Translations under genes and position numbers: made by a program
Shown here: positions 49,201 through 61,200 of the stretch, piece after piece
Position numbering within the stretch: position 1 is the first letter of the stretch
Layout of the letters: the number at the start of each line of letters is the position of its first letter
Notes under the pieces: generated by a model
Seen by the model: the letters and a program-made list of their open reading frames with translations, nothing else
The model's database searches: none
Told to the model about the DNA's origin: nothing
NCBI GenBank assembly: GCA_003993805.1
Contig: RSEF01000003.1
Span: 87,202,292 to 87,266,291 of the forward strand
DNA: 64,000 bases
From: Himantopus leucocephalus
Lineage: Eukaryota > Chordata > Aves > Charadriiformes > Recurvirostridae
Reading direction: 5' to 3'

Positions 49201-52200
49201 ATGACCATGGAAAAAATCTGGGTATGTTAGCAGAGATGGACATACAACAGGATGATCAAAATTTTGAAGAAGCTGAGGAAGAAAAAAAATATATGTAAAA
49301 CCCCCCCCAGGTATGAGGATGAAAATCTAATAGATTCACTGGCTAAGTAGAAATAGGAGGAAGAACTGGAGGCTAGGTGGAAGGGAAGAGATGGGATTAG
49401 GATATGGTCAGGTTCAAGGCACTAGGGAGGAAAGAGGAGAGGAGGTGGCCGGTTTAGCAGAAAGACCAAGTCTTTCAAGACCTCTCAACTCTGCTACAGC
49501 CAACAAAACATATACAAAACTCTTTGGGAAAAGTATCCCACTCCCTCTAGTGCTGATCCATGTAACAGCATTATTAGACTGTCATTCTGTAGGTGCTTTC
49601 TTGGCCGGGCCCAGAGTGGAGAGTCTACAGGTTCCAACATTCCTAATGAATGATGTGATGACACGATGTTGGAATGCCTTCCCCCCCCAAACACTCCAGA
49701 AGTCACACATACCCAACATTAAAAAAATACGATTGTTGTTCACTCAAGAGCTGGGAACTGCAACCAAAGATTGCATTAGTGCCACTGTGCACTGTGGCAT
49801 TCTTTAATTGTGGATGGTTGCAAAACAATTTTCCCACGGGATCCCTGCCTCATTCAGTGCACTAAACAGATCTTTGCATGTGATCAGCCAGGGCTATGCA
49901 GCTGAAGAATGCTGTTGCGAACCTCTATGGGTCAAGAAATACCAGACGAGTCATATGTATCAGACAAGCTAGATATTTGCATGCATGTGAAGTCAGAGTA
50001 CCATTTTATTTGGCTAAACCCCTTACAACCCAATCAGGAGAAATGTTGGGTTTTAAGTGCAGCTCTACACAGTCAATGAACTGCACTTCCATCTCAAGTA
50101 CTCTTTATTCCTCAACAATCTAGCAAGTTACAACTCTATGCACTGAACTGGCACACAAAAGATAACAGCGTCTATATACCTGGATTCCTAACCTGTAAAA
50201 TAAAATTGATAAATTTCCCTCAAGAATGGTATGAGTAATATACGTAATACTGATGCTCTGATAAATTCTAAGGAAAAGTCCATAATGAAAAAATTGTTTT
50301 CTGAGTTTGGATAGCATGTCATTAAAGAGGCACGAATAATGAGAAAAACCAACTGAACAGCTATTAAGGCATTAATGAGTGATCACAGACTACCTAGAGC
50401 AAATTATAAAAAATAGCGTATGTTGTAATCAAACCTCTAACAGTCACAAGAAAAGCTGCACAGAGAACTAATTTGGGGGATTGCTGGGTTTGAGTGCTTG
50501 GTATTATTTATAAAATGGTTATATTTGCATGCAATGTTAGGCAATGATCATCCTGGACACAGCTGTGCAAGATAAAACAGGCAGTTAAGTGAATAAAACC
50601 TCAAACAGGATTTGGAAATGTGACATGGAGTAAAGGAAATTTTAAAGCAGCTAGCAGTCACAAGCCAAAAAAAAAAGCTTCAAGTTATGCAAATATATTT
50701 CAAAACTAGTAACTGCAAACAAATCATTAACAGCAAACAATATTGATACATTGCAAACTTGTGAAATTAGTAATTAAGCAATTTCTAAACACTTGTGAAG
50801 AGGACATGGGGAGTAAAGCTCCAGTTTAGTCCAGAGAAGACATTCACATGTTTTTTTACAAATAAAATGGACAGTTAATTGCTGTTATAAAGGCCATGTG
50901 ATGCAGTCATGATAGATGCAGTATAACTAACACACAACATTTATCGAGTGTTAGATAGACTTACCGTAAGTCATCCAAACTCAGGCTACTTCTGCAACAA
51001 CAGGCACATAAATTACCTCAGAGCCCAGGAGAAAATAATGTTAAAAGAAAAAAGAAAAAAACCCCCACCAAACAACACCCCCAACAACAACAAAAAAAAC
51101 AATCAAACAAAAAAACAAACAAAAAAATCTCAGCCAAATTTGGCAGACCTATCCCAACAAAACTGAACAGGCTTNACCCCACCAAACAACACCCCCAACA
51201 ACAACAAAAAACCAATCAAACAAAAAAACAAACAAAAAAATCCCAGCCAAATTTGGCAGACCTATCCCAACAAAACTGAACAGGCTTCATTTGAGCATCA
51301 CTTCAGGTTAATAAAAAACATGGCACAATTAGGAGTTCCTGACATAAAATCCTACGGAAGTGAAACGCGAATGGTACCTGCCCATTTCATCACCACAATC
51401 TTGGCCTTTGAATTTAAAACCTCAGTTATTGAAACTTTCAGGTCTTCACTAACATTCAGGACAAGCAGCTACCAATTTATACAGAACGACTTTCATTCTT
51501 AAAGTTACCTGTAGTACCAACCAAGCAGCTAACTTTTTCTATAACCTATGTTCAGAAGTCACGTAGGAATCTAGTACATTTGGCAAATACATAAAATAAG
51601 TCCACAGCCTTTTCTTTGTAATAACATCACCTCACCCCCTACACCCCCTGTATTAAATATAGTAAAAACCACTATTAAAATATTTTGGGGTTGGTTTTTT
51701 TTTTTATTTCACAGATTTTAAGAATTGTCATGTATTTTTGACATTCTACATACCCTGGTACATGGAACCAATGCCTCAGTCATCAACTCAGTAATTCCAA
51801 CCAAAATGTTTAAATGGATTAACCATAAACACAGTCACCGCACACAAGATTTTAATTCACTGGAGCTACTGAATTCTGGACAAACTGATATGGGATTAAA
51901 ATATTCACATTTCAGATTTTGTTTTACAAGAGGAACTGATTCAAAGGCATCTTACCCTGTCTTTAGTCATGTTAACTGTGAAACTGGAAACATAACCTGC
52001 CAAGTTGGAACTGATGGTGACAGTTACATTGCACACAACTGTTCACAGACTTAATTCTGTGGGGTTTACTCCTAACCACTCCCCAAAATTGTTTACGTCT
52101 TTTCTGCTTGGTCCTCACTTGAAAAATATTTTAATTTTACTGCTATCCCAATAATGAGAAATCAGGATGCGTCTATTTCTGTGTGTGGTCGTGGTGTGTA

Positions 52201-55200
52201 GAAAATCAAGGCAGATATACAGCTATCCAGAAATCAAGAGTTTACATCACATAGTGGCTTTTCTTTTTTTGTTAGACTTCCAACACAGAATACCTTTAAG
52301 TAATGTAGTAATGTATTATAAATACATAAATATGAGAAAGGAGAGGGAATTCTTGTCCTCTCTTCCACACACCCAAAATTAAGTTGTCAGAATTGGAACT
52401 TAAAACATCAGTTTCCATTGGCCACATACATTAAACTTTAGGTGGAAAATACCAGTTAAGCTGTTGACAACCACTGCTAGTTATCAAGTTACAGGATATC
52501 CTCAATGTGACTTCTTTACACTCCAGAAATACTTGGGACATCTCATCTATTACCTTAGCAGTTTACAAAGCACATTATTTGTCCTATGTGTACACAAAAA
52601 GCTATGATTATTTTGTATAGTTCAAAGAAGTTATTCAGAAGTGATTCAAACCAGAAGTTGCACACTGATAGTCACGTCTTCTTACTTTCCCACTTGTATT
52701 TTCTAGAAACTGCTCTATAATTTTCTTGTCTTACAATAAATGAAATCTTTCAACACATTATCCACATGTATATTCTACTGGGATTTTGTATCTGCTACTT
52801 GATCTGACTTTTTAACCAGCAGCATCTATGCAATACACACACAGTACCCCTAGCAAAGCATCAAAGACACGGAAAACAAAACTCATCTCTTTGCATATAA
52901 TTTCTCTCAACTGGAACTAATGCTAGAATAGGGAAGAAAAGGGAGGATAACGTATGTGCATATGGATAACATCTGGAATAATTCCATAACCTTTTTTCAA
53001 TTTTATTTTTTTTCTTCTTGGCAGTGACTGTCTGTACCAGATTCTGCAGAGGGAAACTCCAAATCAACGGGCAAACTACTTTCAGATAGGACCTCAGACA
53101 GGACCTCTGTTTCATGGAAATAATCAGAGAGGCGCCCTTTCAGGAACATACAGTATCTCGTATCATAAACCATTATATATACTCAAAGCATTCAAATTGT
53201 TCTAAAATGTAAAACAGATACATTTTCAGCAATGTTATGGATGCTGTTTGAACTCCAAGGGAATACGTTGTAACAGTCCCCAAACAAAATTTGCTTATTT
53301 TGTAACCAGAGATGTATTTCAAAAAGTACAGGTAGAGAGTGTCTTTAATTCCACCCTTTCTGTTCTGGAAAGCAAAGCACCAAGGAGGTGACCTAAATGT
53401 TTTCATACTTTAACTAGATTTAAGAAGTGTACGACAGGATACTTTCAACCCTTGACATGAATAATTTTGGGAAAGATACCAGAAGGCAGACTGAAAGGTG
53501 CGGATGAAACCCTGTAGCCATCTTCAACAGAAGCTGCAATGTGTTTTAAGGTCACCATTCCTAGTGGAGTATCACATAGGGGAGAAACAAAGTTTGGTCT
53601 AGCTGCCTTCCATGCTTCTTTGCTAAGAAACAGAAGCTTGTCAGCGCCAATCTGAGAAAGCACTACACCAAAGCTTGAGTCCTGGATCTACGAAAACTGT
53701 AAGGACTACGTAATAGATGTCACAGATGGAGATACATTGAAGAGAACCACCTTGCAGTTTTCTAAGACATTAGCAGGGGAGAAAGTGATCTTGCAATAAT
53801 ACACCTCACAGTAGGCTGCAAGTCAAGAGGGCTGATGCTAGGTAGAGCTCTAATGAAAGCAGAAAAAGTTAAATTGCTGTAATCTAAGATGATAAACACC
53901 AGCATTTTCTACAGTACCGTGGATCTTAGTTCATACCAAGAAAGCAAGCCTATCCAAATTAAAGACTGTCTTACTGAAGTTTTCCGTCTTTTGGCTAGAG
54001 CGTAAGAGCAATTCAGTTGGACTAGTCTATGACTGAGCCATCCAGCATAAAATGAAAGACAAGAACTGATGAGACCTCAAGCTTACTCAACCCAACCCCA
54101 CAGTGGAAGATCGCCCATCCATGCCCACAGGAGACGCTCTTCTCCTCCTTCACAGGCCCTAGGGAGCCTGAAGGTGGTCTGTAAGTATATAGCCCACACC
54201 CAGAAACAAGGCTTCTTATGCTACATTTCTGCAATGAATGGAGAGAGTTGGGGGACAGAAAACACATTTGACCTAGGAAAAATGGCAAATCCTCCTTGTC
54301 ACGACAAGAGGAGACTACCATTGCATGACCAGGTTGGTTAGACGCAGGGTACACTGTACCTATCCCTTTAAGACCTGAAATCCAAGACGATCCAGCTTTC
54401 AACCAACAAAATCGTATTCACATATACAGTCAATTAAATCACCACTTTATTTCCACATTATCTTATTCTCATTGTACATTTATTTTTCCCTTCCCCCTTC
54501 TCCAATGCTAAGGTCTAAATCAGATTTTAAACTCTTTAACATAAAACACATCAAGGCAAAGAGACATCTTGCATAATATTGCTTGCTCCTTCAGTATGTA
54601 ATTTGCCCACTTGAAAAAAAAAAGTAAAGCTAAAAATTTAGTCAAATTAGCATCAGGCAGGATCAAAATTCCTATGGTAAACCATAGATTTTTGATGCTT
54701 TTAACTAAAAAACAAACACAAACACTTAAAGAATCTACCATACCTACCTGTTAAACTTTGAATTGCGTGTTGGTGACTCTGCTCCTCTTAAAAGGTGTCT
54801 GAAGTACTACAACAGACAAATAAGGTATCAAAGAAAACACTGGACTGACTGAGTTAAGGGCTACTATACAGCGACATTGCAGAATTCAGGAAACAAGAAC
54901 AGAAGTAAAAGACAAGCTGACCACAATCTAGCAGTTAGAATATTCATCTGGAAAAGGACTGAATAAATTTGCAATACATGCTCCCAGGACTACTTATTTT
55001 ACTTTACATAGTCTCGGGATTAAAAAAACAAACCAGAAATAAAACTAAAATTAAGCACCAAAATTCATGTCTCCTCCTTTTGTAAAAAAAATAAAAAATA
55101 AAATAAATCAAGCATTTGAAGTATTACAGCCATTATGGGAAAGATGACCACTAATACCATTTTTGAGAAATACTCTTTATTAAGAATAACACCAAGTAAG

Positions 55201-58200
55201 GTTAAGTACCCATTCCCAGGACAAGTCAATATATTCTGCCTCGAATAAATGCAAGAAGCTTAACATGCAACCTGATTTACACGTACAAAGTCAAAAAGAG
55301 ACAAGAATTCACTCACTCCTGTGTTTAAAGCGTTTCCTATTAGGAGGCTTTAGGCAGCTGTTGGCCCAGTGTGGGGATATTTTAATTATTTCTTAAACTC
55401 GGATTCAGAACCCAATCATAAAACAATCTCAAATGCCTATTAAATTCCTTTGAATGACCTTACTGAAAACAGGCACCTGCTGCTGGCATGCGTAATGCTG
55501 AAGGTACCTAAATACAACCTCTGTATCTTTCTTTAAGTACCATTATATTTTTAAAAGTAAATAAAGAGATTCTTAAAAGTGTTCTATGTCTATCACGCAG
55601 ATTGCTTTTGCACCAAATTTGCAACCATAAAAGAAAGGGCGGAAAGGGTTTTGTAGAAGGGGTGGAAAGGATTTTGTAATAGCAATGATATACACAAATT
55701 GTTACATCGAAAAATGAAGAGGTTTTGTTTTATTCTGTTGATGTTGTGTTGAACTAGAATAAACTCAATTTTCTTATGGAGACCGGTCCCAGCCCTGGCA
55801 TACTAACTAAAGTGGAAAATGAAGACGTATTTTTCAGTTCCACATGCACATGACTGTTGTAGACAGGGTATCCTAAAAAAATACAATCTTGCTTTAAGAC
55901 TACTCTTCAAATCTTTCACACTTACCTCATCACTGTGACAGAACATAGGAGTAAAAACGTTCTCAAGCAGAGAAAGTACGTGCTCATAAGCTTCAAAAAG
56001 ACACCTCATAGTTTGAAGTTTCACAACATCCATATATGGGCCTTCAGCAACTATAAAAAAAATTTGCAAACGCAAATAGATATGTGTATGGGCATCTAAA
56101 GTTTAGGGTTTTTTCTGGTCTGAGTTTGCGATTGCTTTGCAAGCTACTAGAAGTCTGACATCAAGAATAGAAATAAACTGAGAAAACAAGGTTTAAGCAC
56201 AATATAGCAAGGGGGTAACAATTTTTAAGACTATGACAAAAGTAAAGACTGATCATATTTAGATTAATTAGTCTTCACTTTATTACAGAATGTGGTTTAA
56301 ATTCCAGTTAATTTAAATTTTAATTTAATTTTATTTTTTTAATTTAAATTATTCCTTTCAAAATCAAACTTACTTCTTTGAATCTCTTCCACAATAAAAG
56401 GGTCAAATCTAATTTTGTCAATGCTTTCATCCAAACAATAAGTTTTGTAAATTTTCTGTACTTCCTCATGAAGTGACATCTTTTCAGTATCTGATAGTTC
56501 CGGTCGCAAAATTCGGTCATTGAATTCCTCTGAGAAGTACAGGCAAGAAAATGCATTTGTTGATCAACTTGGCTAACAAATAGCATCTTGAAACAACCTA
56601 TAATATCAACCCATTTTCCAGCAGATATAGTAATTTGTAAAACTTCGAAGTGAATAGATACAGAAGACATTTCAAAATCTCTGGTAATAAGGTAGCTGCC
56701 TTCTTATTAACTGCAATTCAAATTTTTTTCATAAAATTATTAATAAAAATATATTGTAATTAAAACTAATTCTTACTTATCACAGTAAGGATAAACCCAT
56801 GAAGTTGTTCCTGGAAGAAGAATTAATCGGAAGAAGGAATTTTATCTTCCTAAATTACCAAACTGTAAATTGTAGTTTTCTTTTTAGCAGGATTTACAGT
56901 TCATGCTAGACACACGCAGAGCCCCAACAGCCCTTTACACCAGTCACCTGCCTGTTCTGCTGCCATTTCTTTCCTAAAAACCAACATCAAAATACTTTCA
57001 ATAGTATCTTTAATAACAGACTAACTTGAGAATGGACTTTGCCTGACAAAATAAAAATGCTATTTGGTACAATTATTGTGCAATCAGACTTGATTTGTTG
57101 GCCCATTCTGTTAATAGCCTTACTGGCCAGAAAGAAGGGAAAATAAGGTGGCATTTGACTCATTTTTCAATTAATAGACAAAAAGTTCTTCAGAGAAAAT
57201 CTACCAAGACCCTTCTGGGGTTTTTGGTGGTTTATTTTCCTCAGTAAATGTTTCTTATCCAAAATATTTCTATCATGTGAAGAACCACCTACAGTAGACA
57301 GTTTGGGACAGCATAACTTGAGAGACCTAAATCTCATTCTTTGTTTCATAAGCTAATATACAGACTTGCCACCTATGATAATGCAAGAGAAGTTTAGAAG
57401 GAAGAAAACGCTGAGGTTTACCCAGAAAAAAGCTTGATCATGGGCAACAGCAACAGTTGGAGTACTCTTCCTGCTGGAGGAAGGAGCTCTAGAGAGCTCT
57501 AGAAGGGTCAGCTTAGAACCCCCTGCAGGTACCACATAATTGCTTTCTTGGGTTTTTTTGGTGAGGAGTTTTTCTGACAAAAAGCCAACATGTTTGGAAG
57601 GATTATGAGCACATAAGAAGCTGCATGCACAGAAATTATTTCTATTTCTCTTACGTAATGAATAACGACTTCTGCAGTATTTTATGAGATAAAGTCTGTC
57701 TAATTTAATTTCACATCTTCCTGATGTATGCATGGGCTTGGGATACGAAGACACACCCATTATTTCCTATGTAACATGGAAATGCTTGTTTACTAAAAAC
57801 AACAACAAAAAAATCATTATTTTGGTAAACCAGTGATTAACTACTAGCTGACCAAAAAACGTGAAATAAACCACTCTAACTTACAGAAACTTCACAGAAA
57901 GCAGAAAACTTTTCAAAGAACACTTGTGTAATAGTAAAACCAAATGCATGCTTCATTACCAAGTCACAGGTTACTGAATAGAATGTTTCAACACCTTTAA
58001 TGTTCTTCTTATGTTTCTGTTCTTTACAGAAATCACAATTTTAAAGCTAAAAGACCAGGAGAAGCTTTTCATGATGAACAGTTCATTTTAGTAATACTTT
58101 AGTAACCACGTATTAAAAAAGGTAACTGCACTTTCTATCAGTGGCCAGAACTTCTTTCTTACAAGAATATTCTATTTTAAAATGTCCAACCTTTATCAAT

Positions 58201-61200
58201 AAACAGAAATACAATTAAGACCTACAGTCCATGCCAACATTAATGTTGCCAAGATTAATATGTCCCGATCCTTGAATGCTAAAGTAAGGGAACACAGATC
58301 CTGCAAGGTAATCTCTCGTTTAACAATGCTGCCTAGTTCTGAGACTGAATATTCACTTCAACGTACAAATGCTTAAAGCTTTTAAAGATCATCGAATATA
58401 CCTCAGCACACATAGGCAATCTTACCTACAGTCAGGCAGAACTGCAGCACATGGACTGCCCCTTCCTGTTTCAGGAAGTTCATAAACCGAAATAAAAGGT
58501 CTTGCTGATCTCTGATCTCCTTTAGCTCCAGTTTCAGGACCTGAGTAGGTTAAAAATGCAGTCAGCCAATTTTCAAACTTTCAGTGAGTACATAAATAAT
58601 GCAAGGAGTTGTAGAACAAAAACAGCAGGTAAAGTAAAACACTTATTCAAAACAGGGAAGAAAGTAAGTGTTGCCTTTGCTTACAGATGGTTTTTTATTT
58701 CTTGGCTCTGCAAATTTCTGAAGGAATGGAACCAATGAAGAAGTAGGTTCAGTTGCTTTCTCGGGCTGCAGAAAAAAAATGACAAGAGACAATTGGGTAA
58801 GGAAGGTTCTGTAATGGGTGAACAAACTACTACTGTTTTAATTTTGTCAGTACTCACTGGACTATCATCAATGAAGATCAGGAGCAAATGGTTGACAGTG
58901 TCCTGCAGGAAAACACAATAAAAAATTACTATTAAAGAAACTCAACAAATTAGATAAAAACAATTTCACTACTATGTTATGTCCAAGTTTAAACCTGTGA
59001 ATATACTAATACTTTTTACAACAACAAAGCCTGGCAACACATGTTGGAGAATTAACCCTCAATGGTGTCTTCAAGTATTTACAAGTCAGGGAATTTCTGA
59101 AGAGACTTGCACAGAAACATTCTTCATNAATTTCTGAAGAGACCTGCACAGAAACATTCTTCATCCAGTGGAGGAAAGCCCTGTTAGTGCAGATCTAATG
59201 AACTACTTGTACTTCCACAGCTACAGTACTTTCTGCTTGCAGCTAGGTGATAGCTTCATAAATATTGCAATTTTGCCTATTAAAATACATGCGTAAATAA
59301 AATAAAAGATGGCAGCGTTCCATCTTTAGAAATAGATGTCCTTTTATTTGCAGAATTAAGGACAAAAGAATTTATTTCAATACAGCTGCACACAAGGCTG
59401 GTTTACTTGCACTGTTGTAAAGATACATACNGTATTGAAATTTTCCCTATTAAAATACACACATAAATAAAATAAAAGATGGCAGCATTCCATCTTTAGA
59501 AATAAATGTCCGTTTATTTGCAGAATTAAGGACAAAAGAATTTATTTCAATACAGCTGCACAAAAGGCTGGTTTACTTGCACTGTTATAAAGATAGATAC
59601 AGCTGGAGTTCAAGTAATTGAGCCCTTGTTTAAATGCAGTTATAGCAATTTGAAGGTGCTTATACTAGCACAGCATTCTCCCATTTGACAGGAACTGTAG
59701 TCCTTCATTAAAAATACATCCTTACAAGATCATGCCAATACTGTATTTCAGTCCGTTCAGTCAGTTAAGAGCTGAAACTAGTTATAATGATCAAACAAAA
59801 GCACTGGCTGCAAGATTTTTTTCTTTTACCCAGTCAAAATGCACAGCAAGTAAGTCATTCTGCAACATTTGCTTTACCACAACATACTTAGTAGGAAAAC
59901 AGTAATACTCAATAAATTAAGATTATTCCTGTGCTCCAAGTCTTACAGGATCAGCTAAGAAATCCATTGAGGGAAGGAAAACAGAACCAGGCAGAATCTC
60001 TCTTATCAGAAGAGCCAGGGATCTGAAAAGGAAAGAAAAAAAAGGCAGATAAAAATCAGAACCAATACTAGATTACATAATTTTCTAAGTGAAGTAAATG
60101 CCATGATATTTTACTGGGAAATATTTTAGTATTTAATAATTCCTTAAGCGTGCTAGAATATTTTTGAGACCAATCAGAAAACTCATAAGCAAAGGGACAA
60201 GGAGGAGGGATGAGGAGGATGACTTTGGAGTTCTTTCACTCCCCAAAACTGCGGTACTACATAGTATGCAGATACATTAAAGAACACAATTCTAAATAAT
60301 TTCTATACCTGCACTCTGTTGACTTTGGGGGCAAAATATAAGGAAAAAGAAGTTCGGTAAGTTTTCTTAAGTAGTGAAGTTCATCTCTTCGGCTTCTCAA
60401 AGCAACATGGAGTTCTGGTCCATATTCTTCTAAAGCAGCTTGCTGTAAAAATTCTGCATTTTTTACTGCAAGTAAAAAACAGCATTATGAGTTGTTTCAG
60501 CTTTTTCTTATTGTGAAATAAGAGGCAATTGCTTTTCATTTGAGCCAAAAAGTTAATACTTTTAGTATATATANNNNNNNNNNNNNNNNNNNNNNNNNNN
60601 NNNNNNNNNNNNNNNNNNNNNNNNNNNNNNNNNNNNNNNNNNNNNNNNNNNNNNNNNNNNNNNNNNNNNNNNNCTCAGCTTGTCCTCATAGGAGAGGTGC
60701 TCCAGCCCTCTGATCACTTTGTGGTCCTCCTCTGGACCCGGGGTCCAACAGGTCCACATCTTTCCTGTGCTGAGGACTCCAGCTATTTTCTAACAGTTCT
60801 TTTTCAGTAATTCTCAAAATTGCTTCCACTTGGATTAAGTCACTACAAGACAGCTAAAAGATCATCCCAAGGGTTTAATAATGACTTTGTACTGGTGTAA
60901 AAAAAAGTATCCATTTGCAAGAACCATAGAATTGTAGAATGATTTTGGGTTGCAAGGGACTTCAAAGACCATCTATCTAGTCCAACCCCCTGCTGTGGGC
61001 AGGGACATCTTTCACTAGATCAGGTTGCTCAAAGCCGTGTCCAACCTGACGTTGAACACTTCCAATGATGAATCTTCAAAAATGGTTCATAACCAGGAAT
61101 GAGATATCTGCTCCAGAAGGAGGGAACAGATAACACAAAGAAGAAACTTAGATGGAAACTGACTATACTCTGTAAGACTGACTTCAGAATTGCCATTTTA

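Larger units (their letters stand above)
58903..59946 (-). other. SNX14: SNX14 intron with two n-separated duplications
   Basis: A 1.04-kb intron as assembled, inflated by two direct duplications at single n's (59092-59164 and 59262-59600). Otherwise AT-rich and featureless. Confidence 0.8.

Noticed and set aside
49095..49298. 67-aa charged + strand ORF in an SNX14 intron
   Set aside because: Helix-like composition but no known family, no promoter or poly(A) context, and a competing antisense ORF of similar length.
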